From the NCBI GenBank assembly GCA_903632075.3, contig CAHIKZ030003481.1:7501-71500 (forward strand): a stretch of 64,000 nt of DNA, given 5' to 3'. The notes under the pieces were generated by a model that saw nothing but the letters and a program-made list of their open reading frames with translations, did no database searches and was not told the DNA's origin. The DNA is from Acanthosepion pharaonis (Eukaryota; Mollusca; Cephalopoda; Sepiida; Sepiidae). Positions 11,523 to 22,984 of this stretch are shown here, piece after piece. Both the position numbers and the translations under genes were made by a program. Within the stretch, counting starts at the first letter, position 1; each line of letters opens with the position of its first letter.

Positions 11523-12775
11523 CACTGATTATATCTACAACATATTTTTATAAGTTAGTACAATTTTTATCTATTTTTATTTTGTTGGAAGTAACTTATT
11601 CTTATTTAGTATACATTTATTTTTACTAATTTTATATATGTACATCTGTTGATAGAAGAAGCATTTTGTAATTAACCGGCGCCAGCTTTAATCTAATGGT
11701 TGCCACTATGATTCGAAACATTTTCTTTTCTTCATATGTTAAGAAACTAATTTGATGACTACCAGTACTATTTGAGCTTGTTCACATACATTTTTCTTTC
11801 CTACTATTTTTGGGGTGGAGGGTGCTTTTTATGCACACATTTTCTTTTTTTCCTTCTCCGTTTCATCTCTATCTATCTATTTTTCTCTTATGTACACAGT
11901 AACACACGCACATTTAAATAGCAATAAAATAACCGGTCAAGGAGTTGAAAGAAGAAAGATTCTGTTTCGTGGCCGATTTGGAAGCCAGATTTTGGATCGT
12001 TTTTCGTATGATGAATGCAATCACACCAAGATTTGGCAATGGCTCTATTTCCTTCTTTCTCTATATCTCTCTCTCTCTCTCTCTCTCTATCTCTTTCCAT
12101 ATCTATCGTTTTGTTTCTATCTCATTCAAATACGTGCAAAGTAAAAAGCATAAAACGAACTTCCGAAAGACATGAAACCTTTCTGCTTTTTTGACGCTTG
12201 GAAAGTCAGATTTTATTTGATGCTAAGGAAATTGGATACAGACATAAAGAAACTTTTTCCTTCTGAAAACTCATAAGATCGGAAGCCGAACGTGTGGATA
12301 TGCAGGTTAAAGTAAACATTGCATAAAGAGAATGTTGCGATCATGTATCCTTTATCAGTTGTTCATTAAGGCTTTAGGCATTGGTGACGACTTCTGGAAT
12401 CTGATCTACATTGGAGTTCAGGAAATGATAAATCCTTACGCTTCATACTTCGGAAATAGGTGACACCTCTGAAACGAATCAATAGACAAGACTTCAAATA
12501 TAAGAGATCTGATAATTTAATCGAGTGACTATTTTACCATTACACTAATTTGTCTCTGTGTGAATCGTATTAAATATATTTGTCTCGATTTGTAGAAGTT
12601 GTAATGTTTGCGCAACAAGAAATTGCAAAAATGTAGATGAATGCGATACATGTAATCCGAAGGTGCAGTGGAATAGTGAAAGATGCCTTCTAAAATCTAA
12701 AAACAGTATTAAGAAATAAGAAAATGTCGTTATAAACTGAGGAAAATAATATTGATGCTCCTATATAGCAGGAAG
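11520..12775. other. Unassigned AT-rich sequence with a (CT)n tract
   Basis: The stretch has no recognised gene. A pyrimidine-rich tract at about 12040-12100 contains about 12 CT units and creates open frames rich in Ser and Leu, which should not be read as coding. Short CTAT repeats occur near 11870. Confidence 0.5.
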
Positions 12776-12779
12776 GCAT

Positions 12780-13095
12780 TTTCCTCACAGATGAAAGGAA
12801 GCCATTGCTCTATAGAAGGATGATCTACAGGTGGACGCAGAATGTGAGCAAGAAGGAAGGTTTTTAAAAATGGAAACAGAAAGGACATATATACATAGAA
12901 TCGGGAAGATACAGTTGTAATTTCTAGGATAAATAATGTTGAACGATGTTTTGAGCCTCACATGACATATTTCTGAAAGCAAGAGTGGGATGCTAACTGA
13001 CCTAATAAAGTTGTGTTAATGGATGGTTGAACAGGGAATAGGAAGCATAGTAAAAAGCTAGGAAATTTGGCAAGCCTGACTGGACATGTTACATA
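12780..13095 (+). mobile_element. LINE family B fragment, C-terminal region
   Basis: Across shifting plus frames the segment reads RRMIYRWTQNVSKKEV, then KMETERTYI and RKIQL-like residues, and ends near SLTGHV. This matches the region after the RT of the RTE/L2-like LINE that also occurs at 40.1-40.6 and 60.9-61.5 kb, where the same order reads WFYRKMLRIPWTEPMSNDEV. The fragment is short and lacks any catalytic residue. Confidence 0.55.
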
Positions 13096-13255
13096 GAAAA
13101 GCAAGTGTCGGTTGATTAGAAAACTCGTTGAAAACTTTTATATTTATCCTGGTAGAAGTAATTTATATATAATATGAAAAAAAAATCAAATATATAATTG
13201 ATAGAGAAGTGAATTGATTTATTGCCTCAATTTTTATTATGTTTCTTTTATTGTT

Positions 13256-13292
13256 ACTTCATGTCAGCGAAATGTTTTCGCTGACATGAAGT
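13256..13292. repeat. Perfect 37-bp palindrome (17-bp arms, TGT loop)
   Basis: ACTTCATGTCAGCGAAA and TTTCGCTGACATGAAGT are exact reverse complements separated by TGT. The right arm encodes FADMK-like LINE A residues, so the left arm looks like an inverted copy of LINE sequence. Confidence 0.95.
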
Positions 13293-13975
13293 GTAAGAAA
13301 TATATTGCATTAAGTGCTATTTCTACTGCTTGCAAGGTTGGTTCACTGTGTCGTACAAGACAATCTTTCTCTCCAGAATCTATCATACATATTTATAAGT
13401 CTATCATTCATCCTTGCCTTGAATATTGCTGCCACATTTGGTCTGGTTCTCCTCCTATATATTTAGAGATTCTTGAGAAAATTCAAAGAAGAATCTGCAA
13501 TGTTATTGGCCCTGACGTGGCATCTCGGACTCAGTCCCTTTTCCTCCGCCGTGACATAATCTCCCTGTGCCTTTTCTATAAATATTTTCATGGCAATTGT
13601 TCTGGTGAATTTCTCTATGGTACCTAGACTTTATGAATTTAATCACATTACTATATTGGTGGCAAGGTTTCATCCTTTTACATTTGATTTGGCTAGATGT
13701 CAACATAAGTTTTATGCTAACAGCTAATTTTCTCGTACTTGTCGCTTATCCAAATCTTTTCAAGCTTCTTGTTTCTCAGTCAACTTTGATCTTCAAATAT
13801 TCAAATGTAACGTCAATCATTATCTTCTGTCTTCTTAATTCTTGCTATTTTATTATTCTCTTTCCTGATAATGTTTTTCTCCTATTCTCCCATTCTCTAA
13901 CAGTCAAAAACTCCTTGCATCTTAGTGGATTTATTGCTTTGCTGAGGGTGAAATTATTAAATAAAAATTAAATTT
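13256..13975 (+). mobile_element. LINE family A, 5'-truncated copy with complete 3' end
   Basis: The plus frame starts FADMKCKKYI and continues ACKVGSLCRTRQSFSPESII, HIYKSIIHPCLEYCCHIW, ILEKIQRRICNVIGPD and LCLFYKYFHGNC. After a frameshift it reads FYANS and ends near 13975 with the family tail CTTAGTGGATTTATTGCTTT and an A/T-rich run. It covers the region after the RT to the 3' end, about 720 bp, as expected for a 5'-truncated LINE insertion. A perfect 37-bp palindrome marks its 5' edge. This is one of the better preserved A copies in the window. Confidence 0.8.
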
Positions 13976-13999
13976 GCGCCGAAAAATCCTTTCTTTTCT

Positions 14000-15050
14000 C
14001 TATGGTTATCTAAAATTTCGCATCTGCTACTTTCCGCGTTATAAAAGAAGATTTTAATAAACTGAGAAAAGGACCTCTTCAAAAGCCTAACAACTATTTT
14101 AACTGAATGTACGAAACTTTACAATCTTTTTCGTAATCGTGATAAACAAAAATATAAAATAGTCTCATGTAATTTGAAAAGTAATCTTTTACCTTCACAG
14201 CCACCAGTGAAATATTGTAACAACTTTTACAACAAAATGTTTGTTCCTGCTGGCAATTGATTCCAAATGAAAAATCACTTTTTATTTACTCAATAAGATT
14301 AAAAGTTCAGCGAATAAGGTTCCTTAATTTGAATAGAAAATTCTTTATTGATTGAGCCGATTGTTCCAAGGAAAACAAAGATACACATTGAAAGAAGAAA
14401 CAAATTGTAAAGAAATAAAAATGTTTAAAATTACATTTAAACCGCGACTAAATTTGGTTTCCAAAGTTTTTCGAGTGAATTTGATGAACAATCAGTTGAT
14501 ATAGGATTTGGAAAAGAAAAAAATGATTGATTTTCTTCTGAAAAAAATGATTCACAGTTGACAAAATTCGATTTCAAAAGTTTTCTTTTTTTTCTATTAA
14601 AGAGAAGCGGATTCATTAAAACAAGTTCTAGTTGTTCTTATGCATGTCACCATGTTTAGCAATCTTGTCTTGCCCTTAAGTAATGTTAGGTTCAAATCTC
14701 ACCCGGTGTCCGATACTTGTGAACATGCATCAAATGAAAATAATGTGTGTGAATAATGAATGTTTACTTGGTGTTGAACCCCCAACCCTTCACAAAAAAA
14801 CGTTGATTTTTCAAAGTAAGCAAACTTCTCCACTTGGAAGTTTAGCGAAACATCTGCTCTTACGAAGAACTCGTAAATATGCAGTTTAAAAAAAAAACGT
14901 CATGTAAAAATTCATTAAAATTTTGCAACGAATTTGCCTAAAAATTTAATATTGAAATAATATCAAAGAACACGTAGACTTTGGTCACAAATCTTTAAGA
15001 AATCACTTCCAGTATGCTGGGCCCATAATTATATATTTTCGTTTGAGAAT
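14000..15050. other. Unassigned AT-rich sequence
   Basis: No gene is recognised. A box B-like GGTTCAAATCTC occurs at 14689-14700, but I could not find a convincing box A at the right distance. Confidence 0.4.
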
Positions 15051-15122
15051 TAAACCGTAGAGTAATGGTTAACGAGTCATACTCACCGACCATTGGTTAT
15101 AGATTCGATTACGTGAGAATGT
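15050..15122 (+). mobile_element. Possible tRNA-derived SINE head
   Basis: TAGAGTAATGGTTAACG (box A-like, about 15058) is followed 43 bp later by GATTCGATTAC (box B-like). This is the spacing of a tRNA internal promoter. The flanking arms do not form a clear tRNA acceptor stem, so a decayed tRNA-derived SINE is more likely than a tRNA gene. Confidence 0.4.
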
Positions 15123-15359
15123 TTCAATTAAAATTTAATGCATATATTCATTGTAGTTGCTTTTTATTTCTACGAATAGCGTTGAAAGTCGTCTACATGA
15201 AAACAGTTTCCGGGATCTTCGATAATTCAGCCTAATCCGTGAATAAATCGTCTTATATCCGAATCTGTGTTCTATTTGTCCGTGCACTATCGAGATCTGT
15301 CTGAATTTATTTAACTTCAAGTTCTGAAGTAAAAAGTTGGAAATCATAGCCCTGAATAC

Positions 15360-16800
15360 GTTGTATTTTTGTTTTTGTGTTTTTTTGTGTGTGTGTTTTT
15401 TTTTTGTGTGTGTGTTTTTTTTCTAAATGTGGGTAACCGAAGTTTTTTCCGTGATAAAAGCTAATAAAAAAAAATTGCTTATCGCGAAAGTTGTTTTATT
15501 TTACTTCGATGTTTTCTCTGTATTTATTTTATTCTCATAACTAATCTTTCTTGCTGATTTCGTTATTATTATTATTGTTGTTGTTGTTGTTGCTGTTGTT
15601 GTTGTTGTTTACTTGGGAAAAACCGAAATTGAAACCAACCTCTGAACGGCAAAATAGAAAAATGTTCTACTGACAGTGATGTACATAAAAGCAGTGCTTA
15701 TCTGTGATCCTGTTTTGCATTCAGGTAGCTGTATTTTCCTAAGGCTCTTAATGCATATAAAGTATCTTATATTATGAAATACACAGAAAGAAAAGGTTGA
15801 AGGATGGAAACGTTTGGCAAGGGTAACTGAAGAGAATGGAAGGAAGGGAAAAAGAAGAAGAGAGAGAGAGAGAAAAAAAAATGACCAAATGAACGGATTA
15901 TTCAGTAAAATAAACGAAAAGAAAGAAAAAAAAAAGAGAAACTGGGAACGATTGAAAGATCGAGTTTATCAAGTATTTTTTTTTCCAAGCTCGTTCAAGA
16001 TTTCAGAAAACTGGCACTTAAATAAAATAAAAAAAGATATCATTTTTCGGTTATGCCATTACCTTGACCGAGAGATATTCTTCATAAATAGCAGTTTATT
16101 CGAATTTAACATGTCGGGTCTCTGGGTTATTTGTTAGGATATCTTTTCCTAAACCAAATCCTGATTTGAATATAATGAATACAGGAAGTTCACAGAAATC
16201 CACGTTAATATATTTACATAAAATCTAGAATCTAGACAGAATCGGTGAACTTTAAATATTTGAAATTTAATATTAAATATTTACAATAATCTCCCGTTGT
16301 CCAGTCTTTACTTTCTTTTTCTTTTTTTGCAAACTAGAAAACTAGAAAATGAATACACAATTTGAAACCAGTTTTAAGTTTATTGTGTTAATTTATCCTG
16401 TGTTGAGAAATGGTAGCAGGCGAGATACAATGCGACTCTGCACATTGCTCCTATTCACGTTCGACATAACAGTAATAGAAGCGAAGTAGATGACTGAAAC
16501 CGATGGAGATGATTCGGTTGGAAGCAGTTTTTTTTGGGGGGGGGGGGCAATACAGCAATAGATGCGAAGTAGATGATTGGTGAAGCCGATCGATTCGATG
16601 GCGCCGACAGAACCGATGGAATTGACAGAGATAATTCGGTTATAAGTACTAACATAATATGAATAGTTTAGAAACTTAAGGAAAGGTAGATTTGACAAGG
16701 AGCACAAACCACATAGTGACAAATGATTTTCAAGCTCCTTAGAATTATGGCCCCACTTATTCAATGTAGATATTTTCTCAATCATTTGGATTCGATGTAT
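15360..16800. other. Unassigned sequence with simple repeats
   Basis: Contains T and TG tracts at 15370-15425, a (TTA)n(TTG)n tract at about 15563-15610, a purine-rich GA/AAG stretch at 15840-15940, and a G12 run at about 16537-16548 beside a T8 run. A near repeat of GCGAAGTAGATGA occurs at about 16480 and 16564. No gene is recognised. Confidence 0.5.
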
Positions 16801-16844
16801 CAACAAGTGAAAGAAATTTGCAAAGTATAAGAAAGATTCAAAAA

Positions 16845-17125
16845 CTGGAACATGAATATCTGTCTATATCTCTGAGATGAGGTATTATGATTATTTGCAT
16901 TATTCGGACTGTTATCCATATTTTCATTGCCATGTTCACATTTCGGCCGTTGTACGCTCCGGCCTTTTTCAGGTGATTGGAATTTCGAACCGAACCCTTT
17001 CTTTCGTCCACCAGGGTAGATTGTTCTAGTTCCACGTGTCATGCCTCTTCCGGATGTCTCAGTTTCCCTTTAACTCAACTCTCCAAGTTCTTTTGTGGCC
17101 TGGTATTGAACTCACAAGTCTTTGA
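16845..17125 (+). repeat. Dispersed repeat family F, copy 1
   Basis: The segment reads TATCTGTCTATATCTCTGAG, then CATTTCGGCCGTTGTACGCT, CAGGTGATTGGAATTTCGAA and TTCTAGTTCCACGTGTCATG. Related sequence recurs at 42.16-42.64 kb, mostly reversed, and at 51.66-51.95 kb. The family is non-coding. At 51.6 kb its ends are flanked by a 14-bp direct repeat, suggesting it is mobile. Confidence 0.7.
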
Positions 17126-17460
17126 AACTTTTCGAAAGAAAATTCTTTCTCAGTAATAAGCGGGATATGAAAGGTCTACTATATTACGAATTTTTGAATG
17201 TCGCAATTGCAGAAAAAAGACACATTTAAGTAACTTGGAAGATGGAAAGTCATAATGCTGCCTGACAACTCTTGTTCACATGATATGCATTATGGAACGA
17301 CAGGGGAATCATAATTTAGGTCGGATAGAATATTGTGTCCTCATACGGCATATTAACCGTACTTGGTGCGATCGGATTATTACTTGTTTTGTTCAATACG
17401 ACATTCCTTATCAGGACACTCATTTAAAGAGTTTGTCAATCTCCAAAAGGTCATTGACAA

Positions 17461-17542
17461 TTTGATCTTGCCAAGGTCAGAGTTGTTTGATCTTGCCAAG
17501 GTCAGAGTTCTTTGATCTTGCCAAGGTCAGAGTTGTTTGATC
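17461..17542. repeat. 25-bp tandem repeat, 3.3 copies
   Basis: TTTGATCTTGCCAAGGTCAG plus AGTTG or AGTTC occurs three times with one substitution, then TTTGATC starts a fourth copy. The very low divergence points to a recent local duplication. Confidence 0.95.
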
Positions 17543-17636
17543 AAATTAGAATTCTTCGACTTCTGAAACGTCGATCTAAGATCAGAAAAAAGATCAAATA
17601 TATTTTCATGTTAATAGATATAGCTACTAAATAAAA

Positions 17637-17678
17637 TTAGTGTAGCCATTTAGAAGATTCACAAAATGGCTACACTAA
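17637..17678. repeat. Perfect inverted repeat, 15-bp arms, 12-nt loop
   Basis: TTAGTGTAGCCATTT and AAATGGCTACACTAA are exact reverse complements. No T run follows on either strand, and there is no nearby gene whose transcript it could end. Confidence 0.9.
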
Positions 17679-17679
17679 C

Positions 17680-19500
17680 TGTATTCTGTCTGTGATTATC
17701 AAAAGACCGCACCAATTTATGCCATATTTTCAGTGGGAGAAACTAAATAGCATAGTGTGTGTTTGAAAACGGAAAAGATTGTAACTTAAGTTTGGGGCAT
17801 TTTTTTATCATGTATGCTCATTTTTAGCGAATCTTTGAAGGTATCTCTATATAAATATAGATTCCTAATTCAAAAGACTGTCGATGTGTTGTTTTGTACA
17901 TTTACGGGCAAAATATTGTCCAGACAGTGACCTGACTCTTTTTATTGACGAGGGTGTAATAAAATAGTTCAATTTTTTTATGACCGTGTCAGATTTCTCT
18001 ACCGTTGATCTGAATAACAGTTACCTGGAATAGCCGCTATGAAAGTTAGACTATTTTATGACAGTGTCTACTGAATAACATATTCCGCTTCGATTCGTCT
18101 TGTTAACGACAGATTCTCTATTTACGAATACCGTATGGTTTTTAAAGGAAATACAAATATACATTATGCAAATATTTTATTTACTTTGTAGTTATTGGCT
18201 AAATTTTCAGTTCTATTATCCGAACAAATCTTCATTCAACATTCTAATACTTTTATTGGAATTTCCCATGTCAGTTTACATTATATCAGATGTTATTACG
18301 CAAGTCAATGTTTTCTCAATAAAATAGGTATTAACCAACTAATGTTGGTAAAATTTTCAGGATATAATTCCATGATTAATAGATCTTTTAAGCTTTTAAT
18401 TTATTTATCATTATTAAAAATATCAATAACTTGATGCTGTCAGGTTTTATTTAGTATATAGCCTAAAATTTGTAACAAGGTTTTTAATTTAAAAATATAG
18501 TCTACAGTGTCGATAAAGACAATATCAACTATTTCTAAATAAATTATTATTTTATTATTTCAAAATACTAATATGATCTCCTTGATATTCTATGACCTAC
18601 ATCAATCATTCGGTCACTTATTTTGTTATGGCTTTCACTGTTTCCAATTTAACATTACTAACAGTAATTTTTATTGATTCCCATAAATATTTTTACGTTA
18701 ATATTTATTTCCAATCTTATGTACATTTCTTTCAATAATGGATCACACATTTATTAGATTAATATCTGAAGAGGTTGAGGTCATTCCAGTAACTTGGTAT
18801 TTTTAAACAATTTTTGGTAAAGTTTACAAAAGTCATAATTACAGAATGTAAAGGATAATTGTTCTGCTTTAAACTTATGATCTTTAGCTTAAAGCCGTCT
18901 TAGCTGTGAGCGACATCACTGAAAAAAATGTCTTCTTCAACAATTTACATTCATTCTCTGCATTTATCTTCGCAGTATAATCTTCATCTTTGATGATGGC
19001 TATAATTTTACAGTCAAAAAGAAAACATTACTCCACCTGAACATGGATGGCATCCATGAAGTAATCAATCTGTATCCAAGCCATAAGATGCATCCAATCT
19101 AGCTCTGCATTCATCACTAAAAAATACTGTTGAGCAATAAGTTGTCATATTATTATTTATTCACTTATTTCTCGTCGTGATGTTTACTCGTGGTGTAATT
19201 TGACTGTTTATATGTTTTTAGCCAATGTTCTTAAAATTCTGCATCTTTTATTTGTTTATTGAAGATTTTCCTACTGCTTAATACAATTCTCTCGTTATTT
19301 TTTTACTTCTTTCAGCTTAAGCTTATGATATTCTTAAAGTTAGTTTTTTTTTTTTATTTCTGTCTTAATAATATTTCCGAAATTTTTTTTTTTTTTTGGC
19401 GTATCCTGATTTCTGTGCAACATTTTAACAATTTCAAAACTTTGTTTCCGTCATTCAGTAACTTTTCTCCTTTTATTTCTACATTTTTGTCATAGCTTTC
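17680..19500. other. Unassigned AT-rich sequence
   Basis: Open frames of 60-80 codons occur but are dominated by Phe, Leu, Ile and Asn, as expected by chance at this base composition. No family is recognised. Confidence 0.45.
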
Positions 19501-19501
19501 T

Positions 19502-19513
19502 ACACACACACGT

Positions 19514-19604
<91 letters not shown>
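19502..19604. repeat. (CA)n-(TA)n compound microsatellite
   Basis: About 13 CA units with a GTA interruption are followed by about 37 TA units. This is the same compound type as at 1.5, 9.1 and 57.5 kb, read in the opposite orientation. Confidence 0.97.
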
Positions 19605-19607
<3 letters not shown>

Positions 19608-20428
19608 ACATCCACTGGAAGAAAAAAGATATGACGATGCGTACCGGAATCTCCCCATTTTCTTTTTAAAAAAGACTATCAAAGTCTTGTCATTGCTCTG
19701 CTTATCGTTGTTTCAACATTGTTCCTTGACAATTTGGAAATTCTTAAGCATAAATTTTCTGTAGTTGAATTATGTCTGTTGGAATGCGCTCATCTTTCTT
19801 GGATTTTCTCCTCCATGATATTGACTTAATCAAAAGGCGTGGAATTCATTACTGAATTTTTATGCCATTACCTCGTCTAACGTTGCGTACATTACTTTCT
19901 TCGCTGGCATATTTTGATATAGATATTAGTACACGTTCACAAAAGATTGTCATTTACCTGAGAAGCACCAATAAAAGATGCCAAAATTTGCCTTTCAGAC
20001 AATAATGTTTTGCCTAATTAGTTATGATCACTAGTCACATAATTTATTTCACTTTAATCTTAACGAATATTACTTTTAAGAAAATGTTCTTTTTATCGTT
20101 CATATCCATTTAAACTACTTGGTTGTTAGCCAGATTACCGGATTCCTTTATATACATAAATTTATTGTTGCATTTTTTATCATTCTTCTGTTTATTGCCA
20201 TGTCTGTGCATTACAGAAAGCGTCTTCTTCCAACCTGATTACAATATTGTGACCCTTGTAGTACGAAATTAGGATTAAAAGAGTTCATGTGAAAACGCCG
20301 TATAGGAATTGGAAAATTAGAAGGGTTAAAAACGTTAAGGTGATAACTGAAATATGAAGTGAAAACATTTTTTTTTCTGATAACCAAGAACGCAGAATGG
20401 AATTGGGATTTAAAATGTAAGCCGAAAA

Positions 20429-20857
20429 TCAAATGGAATTGTTAGAATTCGCAAAGCCGTTAATGTAAACAATCTGGAGTTTCCTTTTGTAAACATGCAA
20501 AATGGACAAAAAATGATATGGGTAATATTGAATAATCGGACACAAAGGGAATTCTTTCACATCAAGGACATAGAAATAATTTATAAACACAAAGTTTGTT
20601 ATCTGAAAATTATTGTTTTGAATAAGTAACCGATCGCCGTCAGGATATGGAAAGCAATGATGAAGTTTGTTGTCGAAGAAAGTATTGTTTAAATTAACTG
20701 AATGTTTTGTTTGAAGGTCAGTTTTGTTTCTCCAAAATTGGTAAAAATAATTAATTATATAAATATTGAGGAGGTGCGGTGGGATTCGGGCGAAATACAT
20801 ATAAACAGAGCGTTTAAACGACCCAGTAATTGTAGCGAGAGACTGCCAGAGACGCAA
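20429..20857 (-). other. 142-codon open frame of unknown nature
   Basis: This is the longest non-repeat open frame in its neighbourhood. Its composition is rich in Asn, Ile, Tyr and Phe, and no domain, signal peptide or clear membrane segment is recognised. At this AT content such a frame can arise by chance. Its 5' end lies at the edge of the CpG-richer patch, which is the only reason to look twice. Confidence 0.15.
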
Positions 20858-21320
20858 ACGAGACAGCAGCGATCGAAGTAGCTTCTGAACCCCACGTGAC
20901 GTGCTGCCGAGGGAATTTTCAACTAACCTGTTTCTTTGTTGATTGATTCTACTCCAAGTTTTAGAAGAAAAAAAAACAAAGTATCGTGATAGAGAGTTTA
21001 ACGGGAAGTTTTAATTTTGTTGCATCAACAACTATATAAGCTAATTGAAAATTAACTCAGCGCACTTCTTCGTTATTTTTTTTTTTTTTTTTCGCAAGTG
21101 GAAATGTTTCTTTGTTCTTTGTAGCACAGTTCCCGGTCGTTCGACCCAGCGCTCAAGTACAGACGAAATTCGATCTTCACTGCTCTGCGATCAAGGAACA
21201 CAACGGGGGTGCAGAAGCAGATGAAGGGGCGAAGCACAAGCAAATAACCATCAGTTGAGCGGCGGCAGCAGTGACCAGCGTGGGAAAGAACCAGGATCGA
21301 GCCGGACCGGCTGTGTTTTA
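20790..21320. promoter_or_regulatory. CpG-richer patch, possible promoter or 5' non-coding exon
   Basis: Within AT-rich surroundings this patch is noticeably richer in GC and CpG. It contains an E-box overlapping a CRE-like site (CCACGTGACGTGC, about 20893), repeated CGA and GCAG motifs, and GGCGGCAGCAG near 21261. No TE family is recognised in it. It could be a promoter or untranslated exon of a gene outside the window, or an unrecognised GC-rich repeat. No TATA box or splice signals could be settled by eye. Confidence 0.25.
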
Positions 21321-21839
21321 TCTCTATTTATATCTATCTCAGAATTTTTCACTTTATGATTGCCTTCACTATGAGCTGGAGATCAATACGAGCTGAATGT
21401 TATCGCCTGGCATGTAAAACCGAACCAGACAAGTCAATTGGCAGTATTCAAGCATAGCCTTAGTCTCCTAGAGGAAAAAACTTAAATGACAGCATCTCCC
21501 CTGTTGTATAGACAGACAATCATCAACAGACCTATGCATTGATTTGATAGGCAACGATCGACGATGAATGATAAGCGAAACATTCAATTATGACAACCTA
21601 TATCAACCAATTCGAGTTAGCTGAATACTGTAGTTGCTAGAAACAGTCGCGAATACTGGTACTGAATCGTACTCATAATATAAGTGTGATAGCAATTGAA
21701 AAACAGCTTGACGGAAAAATCCAATTCTTCATACCGTCATATGAGCGAAAAACTAATGAAAACCACAGAAATCAGAAAAGAAATTAATTACTGGTGTTCG
21801 AGGTCGTTCGAGAAAAAAACAAATATATTCATACCTTGT

Positions 21840-21845
21840 AGAGAT

Positions 21846-21880
<35 letters not shown>

Positions 21881-21885
21881 GAGAT
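21840..21885. repeat. (GA)n microsatellite
   Basis: About 20 GA units with one GGG interruption. Confidence 0.95.
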
Positions 21886-21889
21886 TAAG

Positions 21890-22980
21890 GATTTTTATTT
21901 TTTTTATTATTTCTTTCTCTTCATTCTTCTCTCTCATAATTTCCATTTGTCATCTTCATATTATTTTATCGCAAATAACTTGAAATATTCTTTTTTTCAC
22001 AGTTTTCAAAGTTTACTATATTTCAAACTTATTTTATGTTGTCCAAGAAAAATAAAACCTTTTTCACGATTTTATGTGAAGCCGTTGCAATAGTCGAAAG
22101 CGAATGCACCTGTTCCGACGCTTTTGGCGTGAAATTTCCCGCCCTTCTGATGAAAGACGTGTTTGTCGCTGACGTGTTTCATCATCTGATATCAGTTTGC
22201 ATCTTTGCCTTGAATATCGCGTCTTTCTTTCTCATTGATCAGTTAACCCTTTACTGACACATTTCTTCTTCAAAAGAATTTCTTTAAGAAATAAAAGGAA
22301 AATTCGATTTAAGGTAAAAAATAAATGAAAAGACTTTCGGTGAAATGGGATTTACTAAAGAATCTCTTTGATAAAAAGTGGAATATACGAATCAGTCGAC
22401 AAAAACGAAGACAAAACCAGGAATCCATTAAAAAGTTTAAAGAAACGAGGAAAGTGACTTACTATCAGACAACTAATAGCAAGCATATTTCGCAGAGTAT
22501 TTACATTTTTTAAATTGCGTGTTCGGTCGTCACTTTTTCGCCCATTTTTTGGGAGGAGGGCAAAGTCTAATAAATATGAAGGAGAAGAAGAAAAAATTAA
22601 TTTTGAATGAAATAAAAAGGGAAAAAACAACAAAGAAACACGGAAAAAATGTGACAGAAACGAAATTTAATGAAGTTTAAATAAATGTGAGCTTTTTGAT
22701 GAGTAAGATATTTCTCACCGAGACAAGTATTCGATTTTCGAGCCCGGCTTAAAAATATGATTTGGAATGCTAATTTTAAAGATAGACTTACTCCATTTGA
22801 ATAATAAGTGCAACACTATCTTCCCAGACGTTATTTCTCTCTATCTAAATCCGATGATTGTTTTCTTTTATATGTCTTATGGCTGCCCAAATGCGCTGAA
22901 AAGTTGTTGTAATTTGACTCGCAAATGGAGACATTATATAAAGTCCACTGAGGAACTGAGATAATCTACATGTTCTTTTT
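21890..22980. other. Unassigned AT-rich sequence
   Basis: No gene is recognised. A 73-codon plus frame at 22036-22257 has a hydrophobic C-terminal half, but no family match comes to mind and it is too short to support as a gene. Confidence 0.4.
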
Positions 22981-22984
22981 TTAT

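Noticed and set aside
14640..14760. Possible tRNA or SINE at a GGTTCAAATCTC word
   Set aside because: Box B-like word present, but no convincing box A and no acceptor stem.
22036..22257. Small secreted or membrane protein (73 codons)
   Set aside because: Hydrophobic C-terminal half only; no homology recognised, length within chance expectation.
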